Shown here: in pieces, positions 23,310 to 31,159 of the stretch
Position numbering within the stretch: the first letter of the stretch is position 1
How the letters are laid out: each line of letters opens with the position of its first letter
From: JBJEXX01 sp051886215
Lineage (GTDB): Bacteria > Bacillota_I > Bacilli_A > RF39 > UBA660
Assembly: GCA_051886215.1 (NCBI GenBank)
Contig: JBJEXX010000080.1
Location: forward strand, 1-36,724
Direction of reading: 5' to 3'
DNA: 36,724 nucleotides
Notes under the pieces: generated by a model
What the model was told of the DNA's origin: nothing
The model's database searches: none
The model's input: only the letters and a program-made list of their open reading frames with translations
Program-made: the position numbers and the translations under genes

Positions 23310-24569
23310 ATGTTTGCGACTATTAAGCAAATATTTTCACCAAGTTGCAAAGACTTAAGACAAAGAATTCTTTTTACACTAGGTGTTTTATCACTGTTTA
23401 TATTAGGGTGTTCAATTAGAGTTCCAGGCACTACCGATTTAACTGGCAGTTTAGGTTTCTTAGAACTTTTAAATGCTATGGGCGGTGGAGCTTTAGAGAA
23501 GTTTTCTATATTTGGACTTGGTGTTATGCCTTATATTTCAGCATCAATTATTGTTCAATTATTACAAATGGATATAATTCCTTATTTCGTAGAACTTGGA
23601 AAACAAGGACATGCTGGAAGACAAAAGATTAATCAAATAACTAGATATATGGGTATTGCATTTGCTTTTATAGAAGGTTTTGCCTTCTCATATGCATATT
23701 ATGGTGCTGGATATGATTTATTGCATCATATGTATATAGCAGTTGTTTTAACAGCAGGTACAGCATTCTTATTATGGTTAGGTGATCAAATAACACAAAA
23801 AGGTATAGGAAATGGTATATCATTAATAATTATGGCAGGTATAATAGCAACTTTACCTCAAATGTTTATAACTGCATTTACTGGTTTAACAGAAGGTGTT
23901 AGTTTAGGTTTAGGTATTTTTAAATTTATAATTTTTGTTATTGTATATCTAGCTATAGTTGTTGGTGTTATATTTGTAGAATCTGCTACTAGAAAGATAC
24001 CTATTCAATATGCTAATAAATCAACAAGTGTAAAAAGTAACAATTCATATATGCCTATTAAATTAAATTCAGCAAATGTTATTCCTGTAATTTTTGCTTC
24101 AAGTTTGATTGCTGTTCCAGCTACAATTGCACAATTTGTAAAAAATGAAGCATTTTCAAACTTTGTTAATAAATATATTGTATATACAACTCCAACAGGA
24201 TTCTTGTTATATGCATTACTAATAATTTTCTTTGCTTATTTTTATACATTTATTCAATTAAAACCAGATGATTTAGCAAAGAATTTACAGGATAATGGTG
24301 GTTATATACCAGGAGTAGTTCCAGGTAATGCTACTAATAAATATGTATCAGGTATACTTGGAAAACTTACAATAGTTGGAGCTTTATCATTAATAATATT
24401 ATCAGGTCTTCCAATTGTATTTACAAAAATAACAGGACTTGATAGCTCAGTAAGTATAGGTGGTACAGGACTTCTTATCGTTGTTGGAGTTGCGGTTGAA
24501 ACTTATAAACAAATGGAAGGAAGTATTATTGCTAGAAATTATAAGAAGGGATATAGTAGAAGAAGATAA
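23310..24569 (+). CDS. secY: Preprotein translocase subunit SecY
   Basis: 419 aa, pore subunit of SecYEG with ten predicted membrane spans. Motifs: LRQRILFTLGVLSLFILGCSIRVPG (first span and plug entry), GGALEKFSIFGLGVMPYISASIIVQLL, ITRYMGIAFAFIEG, GIGNGISLIIMAGI, ESATRKIPIQYANK (cytoplasmic C4 loop), PVIFASSLIAVPATI, KPDDLAKNLQDNGGYIPGV, and MEGSIIARNYKKGYSRRR at the C-terminus. Starts 1 base after the rplO stop. With secG at 3656 this gives two of the three channel subunits in the window. Confidence 0.98.
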   Translation: MFATIKQIFSPSCKDLRQRILFTLGVLSLFILGCSIRVPGTTDLTGSLGFLELLNAMGGGALEKFSIFGLGVMPYISASIIVQLLQMDIIPYFVELGKQGHAGRQKINQITRYMGIAFAFIEGFAFSYAYYGAGYDLLHHMYIAVVLTAGTAFLLWLGDQITQKGIGNGISLIIMAGIIATLPQMFITAFTGLTEGVSLGLGIFKFIIFVIVYLAIVVGVIFVESATRKIPIQYANKSTSVKSNNSYMPIKLNSANVIPVIFASSLIAVPATIAQFVKNEAFSNFVNKYIVYTTPTGFLLYALLIIFFAYFYTFIQLKPDDLAKNLQDNGGYIPGVVPGNATNKYVSGILGKLTIVGALSLIILSGLPIVFTKITGLDSSVSIGGTGLLIVVGVAVETYKQMEGSIIARNYKKGYSRRR

Positions 24570-24570
24570 T

Positions 24571-25227
24571 ATGAAAAATTTAATGTTTATTGCGCCCCCT
24601 TCAGCAGGGAAAGGAACAGTTGCGGCTATATTTAAAGAAAAATATAATATGGCTCATATATCAACTGGAGACTTACTTAGAGATGCTGTTAAAAAGGGTG
24701 ATGAATTAGGACAAAAAATAAAAAACATGCAAGATCAAGGATTACTTGTAACTGATGAAATAGTTTATGAATTATTAGAAAAAAGATTACAAGAACCTGA
24801 TTGTGAAAATGGTTATATTTTAGATGGCTTTCCAAGAAACATTGAACAAGCAAAGAAATATGATGAAATTCTTAAAAATTTAAATAAGGATTTAGGTTAT
24901 GTTTTCTTACTTGATGCTCCAAAAGATCTTTTATTAAAAAGAATTATTGGTAGAAGAATGTGTTCAGATTGTGGAAAGATATATCAAGTTTTATTAAAAG
25001 GAGATATGACTCCTAAACAAGATGGAATTTGTGATGTATGTGGTGGAAAATTATATCAAAGAAGTGATGATAATGAAGAAGCATTTGAAACTAGATATAA
25101 CACTTATATAGAAAAAACAAGTCCATTGATAGAGTTCTATAAAGATAAAGGAGTTTTATACGAAGTAGATAGTAGTAAAAATCCCGATTATGCTGTAGAA
25201 CAAATCGAAAATATAATTAATAAATAA
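24571..25227 (+). CDS. adk: Adenylate kinase, zinc-lid form
   Basis: Converts ATP and AMP to two ADP. 218 aa, long-lid type. NMP-binding and core motifs: HISTGDLLRDAVKKG, ILDGFPRNIEQAKKYDE, LDAPKDLLLKRIIGRRMC. The lid carries CSDCG and CDVCGG, four Cys for structural zinc. The P-loop is APPSAGKGT where the usual form is GPPGAGKGT, so two glycines are replaced, although the GKGT end is intact. The upstream open frame into secY is ignored: 24571 gives the family start and directly follows the secY stop. map, which usually follows adk, is missing. Confidence 0.96.
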   Translation: MKNLMFIAPPSAGKGTVAAIFKEKYNMAHISTGDLLRDAVKKGDELGQKIKNMQDQGLLVTDEIVYELLEKRLQEPDCENGYILDGFPRNIEQAKKYDEILKNLNKDLGYVFLLDAPKDLLLKRIIGRRMCSDCGKIYQVLLKGDMTPKQDGICDVCGGKLYQRSDDNEEAFETRYNTYIEKTSPLIEFYKDKGVLYEVDSSKNPDYAVEQIENIINK

Positions 25228-25238
25228 TATGTTCAAAT

Positions 25239-25269
25239 AGAAAGAAGATTTATATTATTTCTTCTTTCT
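25239..25269 (+). other. Stem-loop after adk, no T-run
   Basis: Perfect 10-bp inverted repeat AGAAAGAAGA / TCTTCTTTCT with an 11-base loop, 11 bases after adk. It is followed by CAGGAG, not T, so it is not a typical terminator. It sits where map would be. Confidence 0.55.
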
Positions 25270-25281
25270 CAGGAGACATTT

Positions 25282-25347
25282 ATGGCGATATTTTCAATAG
25301 ATATTGATTTAAATAGTCCATCTACTCGTTATTGTTTATTTGCCTAA
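25282..25347 (+). CDS. Possible 21-residue peptide in the adk-infA gap
   Basis: ATG preceded by AGGAG (25271-25275) at 6-base spacing; predicted MAIFSIDIDLNSPSTRYCLFA then TAA. No family recognised and no resemblance to methionine aminopeptidase. TCCATCT (25317-25323) and AGATGGA (25348-25354) form an inverted repeat around its second half. It may be a small gene, a leader peptide for infA, or chance; being this short, coding status is uncertain. Confidence 0.3.
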   Translation: MAIFSIDIDLNSPSTRYCLFA

Positions 25348-25379
25348 AGATGGATATATGATTATAGGAGAGTGAAAAG

Positions 25380-25595
25380 ATGGCAAGAAATGACACAATT
25401 GAAGTTGAGGGAAAAGTTCTAGAGATTCTACCAGGTGGTAAATTTAAAGTAGAACTTGAGAATAAACATATAGTAGAAGCTCATGTTTCTGGTAAAATCC
25501 GTATGAATTACATTCGCATTTTACCAGGTGATACTGTAATGTTAGAACTATCGCCTTATGATTTAACACATGGGCGTATTACCTATAGGAAATAA
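25380..25595 (+). CDS. infA: Translation initiation factor IF-1
   Basis: 71 aa S1/OB-fold factor that binds the 30S A site. Near-consensus: MARNDTIEVEGKVLEILPGG, KFKVELENKHIVEAHVSGKIRMN, YIRILPGDTVMLELSPYDL then THGRITYRK. Ribosome site AGGAG about 8 bases upstream. In Bacillota it normally follows map; here it follows adk after 152 bases. Confidence 0.99.
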   Translation: MARNDTIEVEGKVLEILPGGKFKVELENKHIVEAHVSGKIRMNYIRILPGDTVMLELSPYDLTHGRITYRK

Positions 25596-25609
25596 TAGGA
25601 GGGATAAAA

Positions 25610-25723
25610 ATGAAAGTAAAACCATCAGTAAAAAAGATTTGTGCAAAATGTAAAATTATTAAACGTAAAGGCCGTGTAATGGTAGTTTGCGAAAATCCAA
25701 AGCACAAGCAAAGACAAGGTTAA
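25610..25723 (+). CDS. rpmJ: 50S ribosomal protein L36
   Basis: 37 aa: MKVKPSVKKICAKCKIIKRK then GRVMVVCENPKHKQRQG. Zinc-type, with CAKC and the later Cys and His. Too short for most gene callers, but position (infA-rpmJ-rpsM), AGGAGGG ribosome site and sequence are unambiguous. Confidence 0.98.
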   Translation: MKVKPSVKKICAKCKIIKRKGRVMVVCENPKHKQRQG

Positions 25724-25738
25724 TAGGAGGTGTACTAA

Positions 25739-26104
25739 ATGGCACGTATTAAAGGTGTAGATGTACCAAATGATAAGCAAATTCAAATTTCTTTAACTTA
25801 CATTTATGGTATAGGAAGAAGCTTAGCTAAAGCTATTTGTAAAGCAGCAAAAGTTTCAGCAGAAAAAAGAACAAAAGATTTAGACAACGAAGAATTAGGT
25901 CGTATTCGTGATGAAGTTTCAAAACATTTAGTTGAAGGTGATTTGAGACGTGAAGTAAGCATGAACATCAAGAATTTAATGGAAATTAATTGTTATAGAG
26001 GAACTCGTCATAAAAAAGGTTTACCAGTAAGAGGACAAAGAACAAGTAGAAATGCTCGTACTCGTAAGGGTAAAGGTAAGACTATCGCTAATAAGAAGAA
26101 ATAA
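25739..26104 (+). CDS. rpsM: 30S ribosomal protein S13
   Basis: 121 aa. Head protein contacting tRNA and L5. Motifs: MARIKGVDVPNDKQIQISLT, YIYGIGRSLAKAICK, DEVSKHLVEGDLRREVSMNI, NCYRGTRHKKGLPVRGQRTS and RNARTRKGKGK. Ribosome site AGGAGGT. Normal length and position. Confidence 0.99.
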   Translation: MARIKGVDVPNDKQIQISLTYIYGIGRSLAKAICKAAKVSAEKRTKDLDNEELGRIRDEVSKHLVEGDLRREVSMNIKNLMEINCYRGTRHKKGLPVRGQRTSRNARTRKGKGKTIANKKK

Positions 26105-26129
26105 TATAAGGTAAAAGGAGGATAAACTT

Positions 26130-26513
26130 ATGGCTTATAAGACTAGAAAAAGAAAAGTCAAGAAGAACGTTCCAGAAGGCGTTGTTCATATACATTCAAC
26201 TTTTAACAATACAATTACAACTATTTCTGATAAAGAAGGAAATGTAATTAGTTGGGCATCAAGTGGAGCATTAGGATTTAAAGGTAGTAAAAAGTCAACA
26301 CCATTTGCTGCTGGTATGGCTGCAGAAGCTGCTGGTAAAACTGCTTATGATTTAGGAATGCGTAAAGTTGAAGTTTTTGTTAAAGGATTAGGACCAGGAC
26401 GTGAAACAGCAATTCGTTCATTACAAACTGCGGGATTAGAAGTAACTTCAATTACAGATGTAACACCAATTCCACATAACGGATGTCGTCCACCAAAGCG
26501 TCCACGTGGATAA
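26130..26513 (+). CDS. rpsK: 30S ribosomal protein S11
   Basis: 127 aa. Platform protein of the 30S subunit. Motifs: GVVHIHSTFNNTITTISD, WASSGALGFKGSKKSTPFAA, VEVFVKGLGPGRETAIRSL, ITDVTPIPHNGCRPPKRPRG. Ribosome site AAAGGAGG. The IPHNG motif contains the Asn-Gly known to isomerise in S11. Confidence 0.99.
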   Translation: MAYKTRKRKVKKNVPEGVVHIHSTFNNTITTISDKEGNVISWASSGALGFKGSKKSTPFAAGMAAEAAGKTAYDLGMRKVEVFVKGLGPGRETAIRSLQTAGLEVTSITDVTPIPHNGCRPPKRPRG

Positions 26514-26529
26514 TAAAGGAGGTTAATTC

Positions 26530-27480
26530 ATGGTAGAATTCGAAAAACCAAATTATAAAATTACAGATTATGTAGAAAATAATTTTTATGGAAAATTTGA
26601 ACTAGAACCACTAGAAAGAGGTTTTGGAACAACAATTGGTAATGCATTAAGAAGAGTAATGTTATCTTCATTACCTGGTTCTGCTATAAGCAGTATCAGA
26701 ATTGAAGGTGTACAACATGAATTTCAAACTATAGAAGGTGTTGTAGAAGATGTAACAACTATTATTCTTAACTTAAAAGGTGTAGTAGTTAAAAATCATT
26801 CTTCAGAACAAAAAATTGTACGTTTAGTTGCTGATAAAGAAGGTGTAGTAACTGCAGGAGATATCGAAAGAGATGCTGATATTGAAATTATTAATCCAGA
26901 TAAAGTTATTGCAACTATAGCTAAAGGCGGAAAATTAAATATGGAAATGACTATTTCAAATGGTCGTGGATATGTTAGAGCTGAAGATAATAAAAAATTA
27001 CTTGAGACTAAGAAAAACGGAGTTATCGCTATTGATTCATTATATTCTCCAATTGAAAGAGTTGCTTATGAAGTAGAAGATGCTCGTGTTGGTCAAGATG
27101 AAAGTTATGATAAATTAGTTTTAAGTGTTTGGACAGATGGTTCTATGAAACCAGAAGAAGCAATTGCTTTAGGAGCTAGAATATTAATAGAACATTTTAA
27201 TTTAGTAGCAGATACTAATAAAATTGCTGATGTTACAGGAATGATGGTAGAAAAAACTGAAGATCCAAAAACAAAAGCTTTAGAAACAACAATAGAAGAT
27301 TTAGATTTCTCTGTTCGTGCTTATAATTGTTTAAAAAGAGCCGGAATTCACAATTTACAAGATTTAGTAAATAAGAGTGAAGGAGAAATGATGAAAATAC
27401 GTAATTTAGGTAGAAAATCTTTAAAAGAAGTATTAGATAAAGTTAAAGAATTAGGTCTAGTATTACGTGACGATGATTAG
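26530..27480 (+). CDS. rpoA: DNA-directed RNA polymerase subunit alpha
   Basis: 316 aa, family length. N-terminal dimerisation domain: FELEPLERGFGTTIGNALRR, MLSSLPGSAISSIRIEGV, HEFQTIEGVVEDVTTIILNL, DSLYSPIERVAYEVEDARVG. C-terminal domain (about 245-316) binds UP-element DNA and regulators: LDFSVRAYNCLKRAGIHNLQ, KIRNLGRKSLKEVLDKVKEL. Between rpsK and rplQ as usual. Ribosome site AAAGGAGG. Confidence 0.99.
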   Translation: MVEFEKPNYKITDYVENNFYGKFELEPLERGFGTTIGNALRRVMLSSLPGSAISSIRIEGVQHEFQTIEGVVEDVTTIILNLKGVVVKNHSSEQKIVRLVADKEGVVTAGDIERDADIEIINPDKVIATIAKGGKLNMEMTISNGRGYVRAEDNKKLLETKKNGVIAIDSLYSPIERVAYEVEDARVGQDESYDKLVLSVWTDGSMKPEEAIALGARILIEHFNLVADTNKIADVTGMMVEKTEDPKTKALETTIEDLDFSVRAYNCLKRAGIHNLQDLVNKSEGEMMKIRNLGRKSLKEVLDKVKELGLVLRDDD

Positions 27481-27495
27481 TAAGGAGGAAATATT

Positions 27496-27846
27496 ATGGC
27501 ATACAGAAAATTAGGACGTACTTGTAAACATAGAAAAAGTTTACTTGCTAACCAAGCTATTTCCGTTATTATGAGTGAAAATGAAAGTATTCAAACAACT
27601 GAAACTAGAGCTAAAGAAACAAGAAAACTTGTTGATAAATTAATCACTTATGGAAAAAAAGGTGATTTAGTATCTAGAAGAAAAGCTTTAGCAATTGTAC
27701 ACAATGATAAAGCAGTAGTAAAGAAAGTGTTTGATGATTTAGCTGTTAGATATAAAGATCGTAATGGTGGATATACAAGAATATTAAAATTATCAGAAAG
27801 ACGTGGAGATGACGCTTTAATGGTAATTTTAGAATTAGTAAAATAA
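27496..27846 (+). CDS. rplQ: 50S ribosomal protein L17
   Basis: 116 aa. Sits near the exit tunnel. Motifs: MAYRKLGRTCKHRKSLLANQ, IQTTETRAKETRKLVDKLIT, LVSRRKALAIVHNDKAV, RYKDRNGGYTRILKLSERRGDDA. Last gene of the operon: a strong terminator begins within its stop codon. The usual next gene, ecfA, is 5.3 kb further on. Confidence 0.99.
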   Translation: MAYRKLGRTCKHRKSLLANQAISVIMSENESIQTTETRAKETRKLVDKLITYGKKGDLVSRRKALAIVHNDKAVVKKVFDDLAVRYKDRNGGYTRILKLSERRGDDALMVILELVK

Positions 27847-27869
27847 GACTTGATTTAAGTCTTTTTTTT
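27845..27869 (+). terminator. Terminator of the S10-spc-alpha operon
   Basis: AAGACTT-GATTT-AAGTCTT followed by six further T. The stem starts inside the rplQ TAA. Confidence 0.92.
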
Positions 27870-27887
27870 GTTATTTCAATACATTTC

Positions 27888-27916
27888 TTGCATACTTTTA
27901 ATGTTTTTTGTATAAT
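27888..27916 (+). promoter_or_regulatory. Promoter of the accessory block (SDR gene)
   Basis: TTGCAT, 17-base spacer, TATAAT. The start point would be about 27923 and the leader about 14 bases, containing GGTGGTGAT. Confidence 0.8.
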
Positions 27917-27936
27917 TATGTTATGGTGGTGATATA

Positions 27937-28698
27937 ATGAAGGCTTTAATAACTGGTGCTTCTTCTGGAATAGGAAGAGATATGGCAAGATATTTATCAG
28001 AACTAGATTGTGATTTGATTTTGGTTTCACGTGATAAAGAAGCTTTAGAAGCTCTTAAAGAGGAGTTAGATACCAACGTTAAGATTGTTATTGTAGATTT
28101 AGCAAATGAAGATAAAATAAAAGAATTATTTGTCGCTTTAAAAAATGAAGATATTGATATTCTTATTAATAATGCTGGATTTGGAGATATTGGTTACTTT
28201 AATAATACAGAACTTTCTAAAGAAATAAACATGATTAATGTCAATATTAAGGCAGTTCATATGTTAACAAAACTATTCTTAAAAGAAATGACTAAAAAGA
28301 ACAAAGGTTATATAATGAATGTTGCATCTACCGCAGCTTTTCAACCTGGACCTTTAATGGCAACTTACTATGCTACTAAGGCTTATGTATTAAGATTAAC
28401 TGAAGCTATAAGTTATGAATTAAAAAAACAAAAATCTAAAGTTAGAATTTGTTGTTTATGTCCAGGTCCTACTAAAACACATTTCAACGATGTAGCTAAT
28501 GTTAAATTTAGTATTAAATCATATGAAAGTGAATTTGTAGCTAAATATGCAATTGATAAAATGTTTGATAATAAAATGCTTATTATTCCTGGAGTTAGAA
28601 TGCGATTAGCAAAGTTTTTTGGTAGATTTTTGTCCGATAAAAAAACAATGGGAATTGTATATAAAATACAAAGAAAAAAGACTCAAAAGGTAAAATAA
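27937..28698 (+). CDS. Short-chain dehydrogenase/reductase
   Basis: 253-aa NAD(P)-dependent oxidoreductase of the classical SDR superfamily. Cofactor motif TGASSGIG (residues 6-13), NNAG (about 78-81), catalytic Ser in NVASTAAF, and YxxxK in YYATKAYVLRLTEAISYEL; CLCPGPTKT follows as in the family. The C-terminal segment (RLAKFFGRFLSDKKTMGIVYKIQRKK) is basic and amphipathic, as in the YqjQ/DltE-like group that may touch membranes. Substrate unknown. It starts its own transcription unit after the operon terminator and lies 4 bases before the next gene. Confidence 0.88.
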   Translation: MKALITGASSGIGRDMARYLSELDCDLILVSRDKEALEALKEELDTNVKIVIVDLANEDKIKELFVALKNEDIDILINNAGFGDIGYFNNTELSKEINMINVNIKAVHMLTKLFLKEMTKKNKGYIMNVASTAAFQPGPLMATYYATKAYVLRLTEAISYELKKQKSKVRICCLCPGPTKTHFNDVANVKFSIKSYESEFVAKYAIDKMFDNKMLIIPGVRMRLAKFFGRFLSDKKTMGIVYKIQRKKTQKVK

Positions 28699-28702
28699 TA
28701 TT

Positions 28703-29515
28703 ATGAATGATAAAGAATTAGCGTTAAACAAGGCTCATGAATATTTTAATGGGAAATTACTTCGTATTGTGATTGAACAGATAGAATTGTTTTATGAAAT
28801 TTCTGCAAAAAATACAACAATTAAAAACAATTACAAAATAGGAGATGATGTAGTTTTAACTGATAATCATCTTTTGCATGGTATTGGTGATCATTATGAT
28901 AAATTAGATCTTTTTTCTGAAAGAGGAATTATTAGTAATGATTATTTTAGTAATCAATTGGGAAACCATGCTTTTATATACAACTCTGCTTTTTGGACTG
29001 TAGATAAAAATATAAAATTGAAAGATTTTATTATTAATTACAGTGGTATGATTGCAAAGTATAATGATACATATGAAATTGTACCTTATGGACAATTAGA
29101 TTCTTTCGTAGAGAAAATGAAAGAAGTTAATCATTGGTCTTGGACGGCAGAATCATCTATGGAAATAAGATTTATGCCTAGTTTGGCAAGGAATATTAAT
29201 CAATTTGCTTTTATTTTAAATTTAAATGATTTTCCGGCTAAAGAATTAAGAAAAAACTCCATTTTTAAAAATAAAGATTTAGAAAAATATTCATTAACTT
29301 TTATTCATGAAAGAGCTAATAAAGATGAAATTAAAAAATCAAAAAAAGATGTTTTTGATAGAACTGATTATATAATTTTTGGTATACCTAAAAACTATAT
29401 TGAAGGTATTTTGGTAGGTAGAATATTTGAAAAAGATATAAACAAATTAAAAGAAATTAAAAGTTTATTCCCAAGTTGTTATATATGTAATTTAGATGGT
29501 AAGGTTATTATGTAA
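28703..29515 (+). CDS. Unknown protein, possible ADP-ribosyltransferase-like fold
   Basis: 270 aa; family not recognised with confidence. Reasons for a weak ART suggestion: HLLHG (H59-G60) followed 15 residues on by RGIISNDYFS, a Tyr/Phe/Ser-rich stretch NHAFIYNSAFWTV, and near the C-terminus TDYIIFGIPKNYIEGILVGR, which resembles the ending beta-strand pattern of such proteins (IP-x3-I-x-G-I). A catalytic Glu is not clearly placed. No signal peptide or membrane segment. Weak ribosome site (AAAGG); 4-base gap from the SDR gene suggests cotranscription. A terminator follows. Treat the function as unknown. Confidence 0.6.
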   Translation: MNDKELALNKAHEYFNGKLLRIVIEQIELFYEISAKNTTIKNNYKIGDDVVLTDNHLLHGIGDHYDKLDLFSERGIISNDYFSNQLGNHAFIYNSAFWTVDKNIKLKDFIINYSGMIAKYNDTYEIVPYGQLDSFVEKMKEVNHWSWTAESSMEIRFMPSLARNINQFAFILNLNDFPAKELRKNSIFKNKDLEKYSLTFIHERANKDEIKKSKKDVFDRTDYIIFGIPKNYIEGILVGRIFEKDINKLKEIKSLFPSCYICNLDGKVIM

Positions 29516-29517
29516 TT

Positions 29518-29546
29518 GAGAGTAGTTTGCATTTTACTCTTTTTTG
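29518..29546 (+). terminator. Weak terminator after the unknown gene
   Basis: AGAGTA / TACTCT (6 bp, extendable with G-U) and five T. The -35 of the next promoter (29526-29531) lies in its loop. Confidence 0.5.
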
Positions 29547-29555
29547 CTATATAAT
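29526..29555 (+). promoter_or_regulatory. Promoter of the 29575 gene
   Basis: TTTGCA, 18-base spacer, TATAAT. Predicted start about 29562; leader about 13 bases with GGTGAT (29563-29568). It excludes the upstream in-frame ATG at 29527. Confidence 0.7.
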
Positions 29556-29574
29556 TTTTATAGGTGATTTATTT

Positions 29575-30270
29575 ATGGAAAAAAAGACTAATTTGTTTGA
29601 TACTCTTTCTAACTTGGTGTATTTAAAAACTGCAATAAATAATATCGATGATATTATGCGTTGTGATTTAGAAGTTAGTGGTTTATTGGTCACATATCAT
29701 TGTGTTGGAAGAGCTTTTTATGTGGGAAAGCCTAATACTGAACCAGTTATAGATAATATTTTCGTTATTTCTAAAGATAATTTTGATCGGATTTGTTATA
29801 GAGAAGCTTTAGACAAGGGGATAATACTAGATAATTATTCTAAGAGGTATATTTTGAATAATGACTTAGCTATTGTTAGTTCTGTTAATGCTTATAGTGT
29901 ATACGCAAAGAAAAGTAAAAATAATCGAAATTTTATGAGTTATGGAGATTATGATTATTATGTATTTAAAAATAATAAATACATGTTTAATTATTATGAT
30001 GATTTTTTTACAAATATTGATACGAAAGAAAGAGAGGATTTTATTTTTAATACCATCCAAACAGGAATACATGAAACTTATAAATCAAATAAAGATGTTA
30101 TAAATGCTCATAATAGAATGAAAGAAATTATCGAAGTTTGTGATGGATTAGAAAATAGGATTGTAGAAACAATTAAACCATTAATAGAAGCTAATATTGA
30201 TGATATTAAATGTAAATTTTATAGAATTGAAGGAGAGGTAAAAGATGATTTACAAGTTAAAAAAAGGTGA
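29575..30270 (+). CDS. Unknown protein coupled to an S66 peptidase
   Basis: 231 aa, family not recognised. Visible features: a Tyr/Asn/Asp-rich middle (MSYGDYDYYVFKNNKYMFNY), a segment with LLVTYHCVGRAFYVGKP that may be a beta-sheet core, and a helical C-terminal third (NAHNRMKEIIEVCDGLENRI). No signal peptide, membrane span or catalytic signature. Ends with TGA and overlaps the next gene by 26 bases, so the two are translated from one mRNA and probably coupled. The start at 29575 has GGTGAT 6 bases upstream. Confidence 0.65.
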   Translation: MEKKTNLFDTLSNLVYLKTAINNIDDIMRCDLEVSGLLVTYHCVGRAFYVGKPNTEPVIDNIFVISKDNFDRICYREALDKGIILDNYSKRYILNNDLAIVSSVNAYSVYAKKSKNNRNFMSYGDYDYYVFKNNKYMFNYYDDFFTNIDTKEREDFIFNTIQTGIHETYKSNKDVINAHNRMKEIIEVCDGLENRIVETIKPLIEANIDDIKCKFYRIEGEVKDDLQVKKR

Positions 30271-31159
30271 TACAATTGGTGTTGTGGGTGTATCCAACAG
30301 TCTTTACCTTGAACATGATGCTACTCTTTTTTATAAAGCGGAGAAAAAGTTCATCGATAATGGATATAAAATAAAAAGATCTTCTAATGTATTTGACAAT
30401 TATCATGGTATGGCCTCTACACCTGAGGTTAAAGCCCAAGAACTTATGAAGATGTTTTTAGATGAAGAGGTTAAAGCTATCATTTGTTTGGTAGGTGGAG
30501 CATCGTGTAATACTATATTAGATTATTTGGATTTTGATATTATTAAAAAACATCCCAAAATTTTGATGGGTTATAGTGATATTACAGTTTTACTAGAATC
30601 TATTTATAAGATGACTGGAATCATTACTTTTCATGGTCCTGATTTTCTTGACTTTGGTAAGGATTATGCAGATGTGTGTATGACTGAATTTATTAATGTG
30701 TTTGAGAAGGGCATTTTTCATAAATTTTTAAATAGTGAAATAGAAATTTTAAAAGATGGAAATTGTAATGGTAAAATTATTGGTACAAATTTACAATGTT
30801 CTTTATATATAATTGGTACAAAATATTTTCCAGAAATGGATAAAAATATTTTTGCATTGGAAAGATATATTACGAATCCAAGTGAAACTTATAATGAATT
30901 TTATCGATTAAAACACATGGGTGTTTTTGATAAAATTTCAGGTATGTTAATTGGTTATAATTATTCATATCAAATTGATCATAAATATGATATTCTATTT
31001 GAGAATATAGCTATGGATGTATGTAAAGATTATAATTTTCCTATATTTAAATGCAATACTTTTGGTCATATGATACCAAATGCAATTATACCTATAGGAG
31101 CTGGAATAGAAATTAGTCATGGTAAAATAAAATTGAAAGAGAATATATTTGAATCATAA
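30245..31159 (+). CDS. S66 family serine carboxypeptidase (LD-carboxypeptidase / MccF-like)
   Basis: 304 aa. S66 enzymes either trim L,D-linked peptidoglycan peptides in recycling (LdcA) or detoxify microcin C-like compounds (MccF). Ser-Glu-His triad visible: nucleophile S111 in MGYSDITVLL, E206 in FALERYI, H275 in NTFGHMIPNA. Also typical: KKGDTIGVVGVSN at the N-terminus, AIICLVGGASCNTILDYLDF, ITFHGPDFLDFG, GTNLQCSLYIIGTKYFP. The spaced FHGP...FG and TNP elements lean toward the MccF/YocD-like side, but the subgroup cannot be settled. No signal peptide, so cytoplasmic. Ribosome site GGAGAGG inside the preceding overlapping gene. Confidence 0.9.
   Translation: MIYKLKKGDTIGVVGVSNSLYLEHDATLFYKAEKKFIDNGYKIKRSSNVFDNYHGMASTPEVKAQELMKMFLDEEVKAIICLVGGASCNTILDYLDFDIIKKHPKILMGYSDITVLLESIYKMTGIITFHGPDFLDFGKDYADVCMTEFINVFEKGIFHKFLNSEIEILKDGNCNGKIIGTNLQCSLYIIGTKYFPEMDKNIFALERYITNPSETYNEFYRLKHMGVFDKISGMLIGYNYSYQIDHKYDILFENIAMDVCKDYNFPIFKCNTFGHMIPNAIIPIGAGIEISHGKIKLKENIFES

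Noticed and set aside
24460..24570. Longer adenylate kinase beginning inside secY
   Set aside because: The family N-terminus begins at 24571, right after the secY stop.
29527..29574. Start of the unknown gene at 29527
   Set aside because: It lies within the -35 element and terminator loop; 29575 has a ribosome site and gives a plausible N-terminus.
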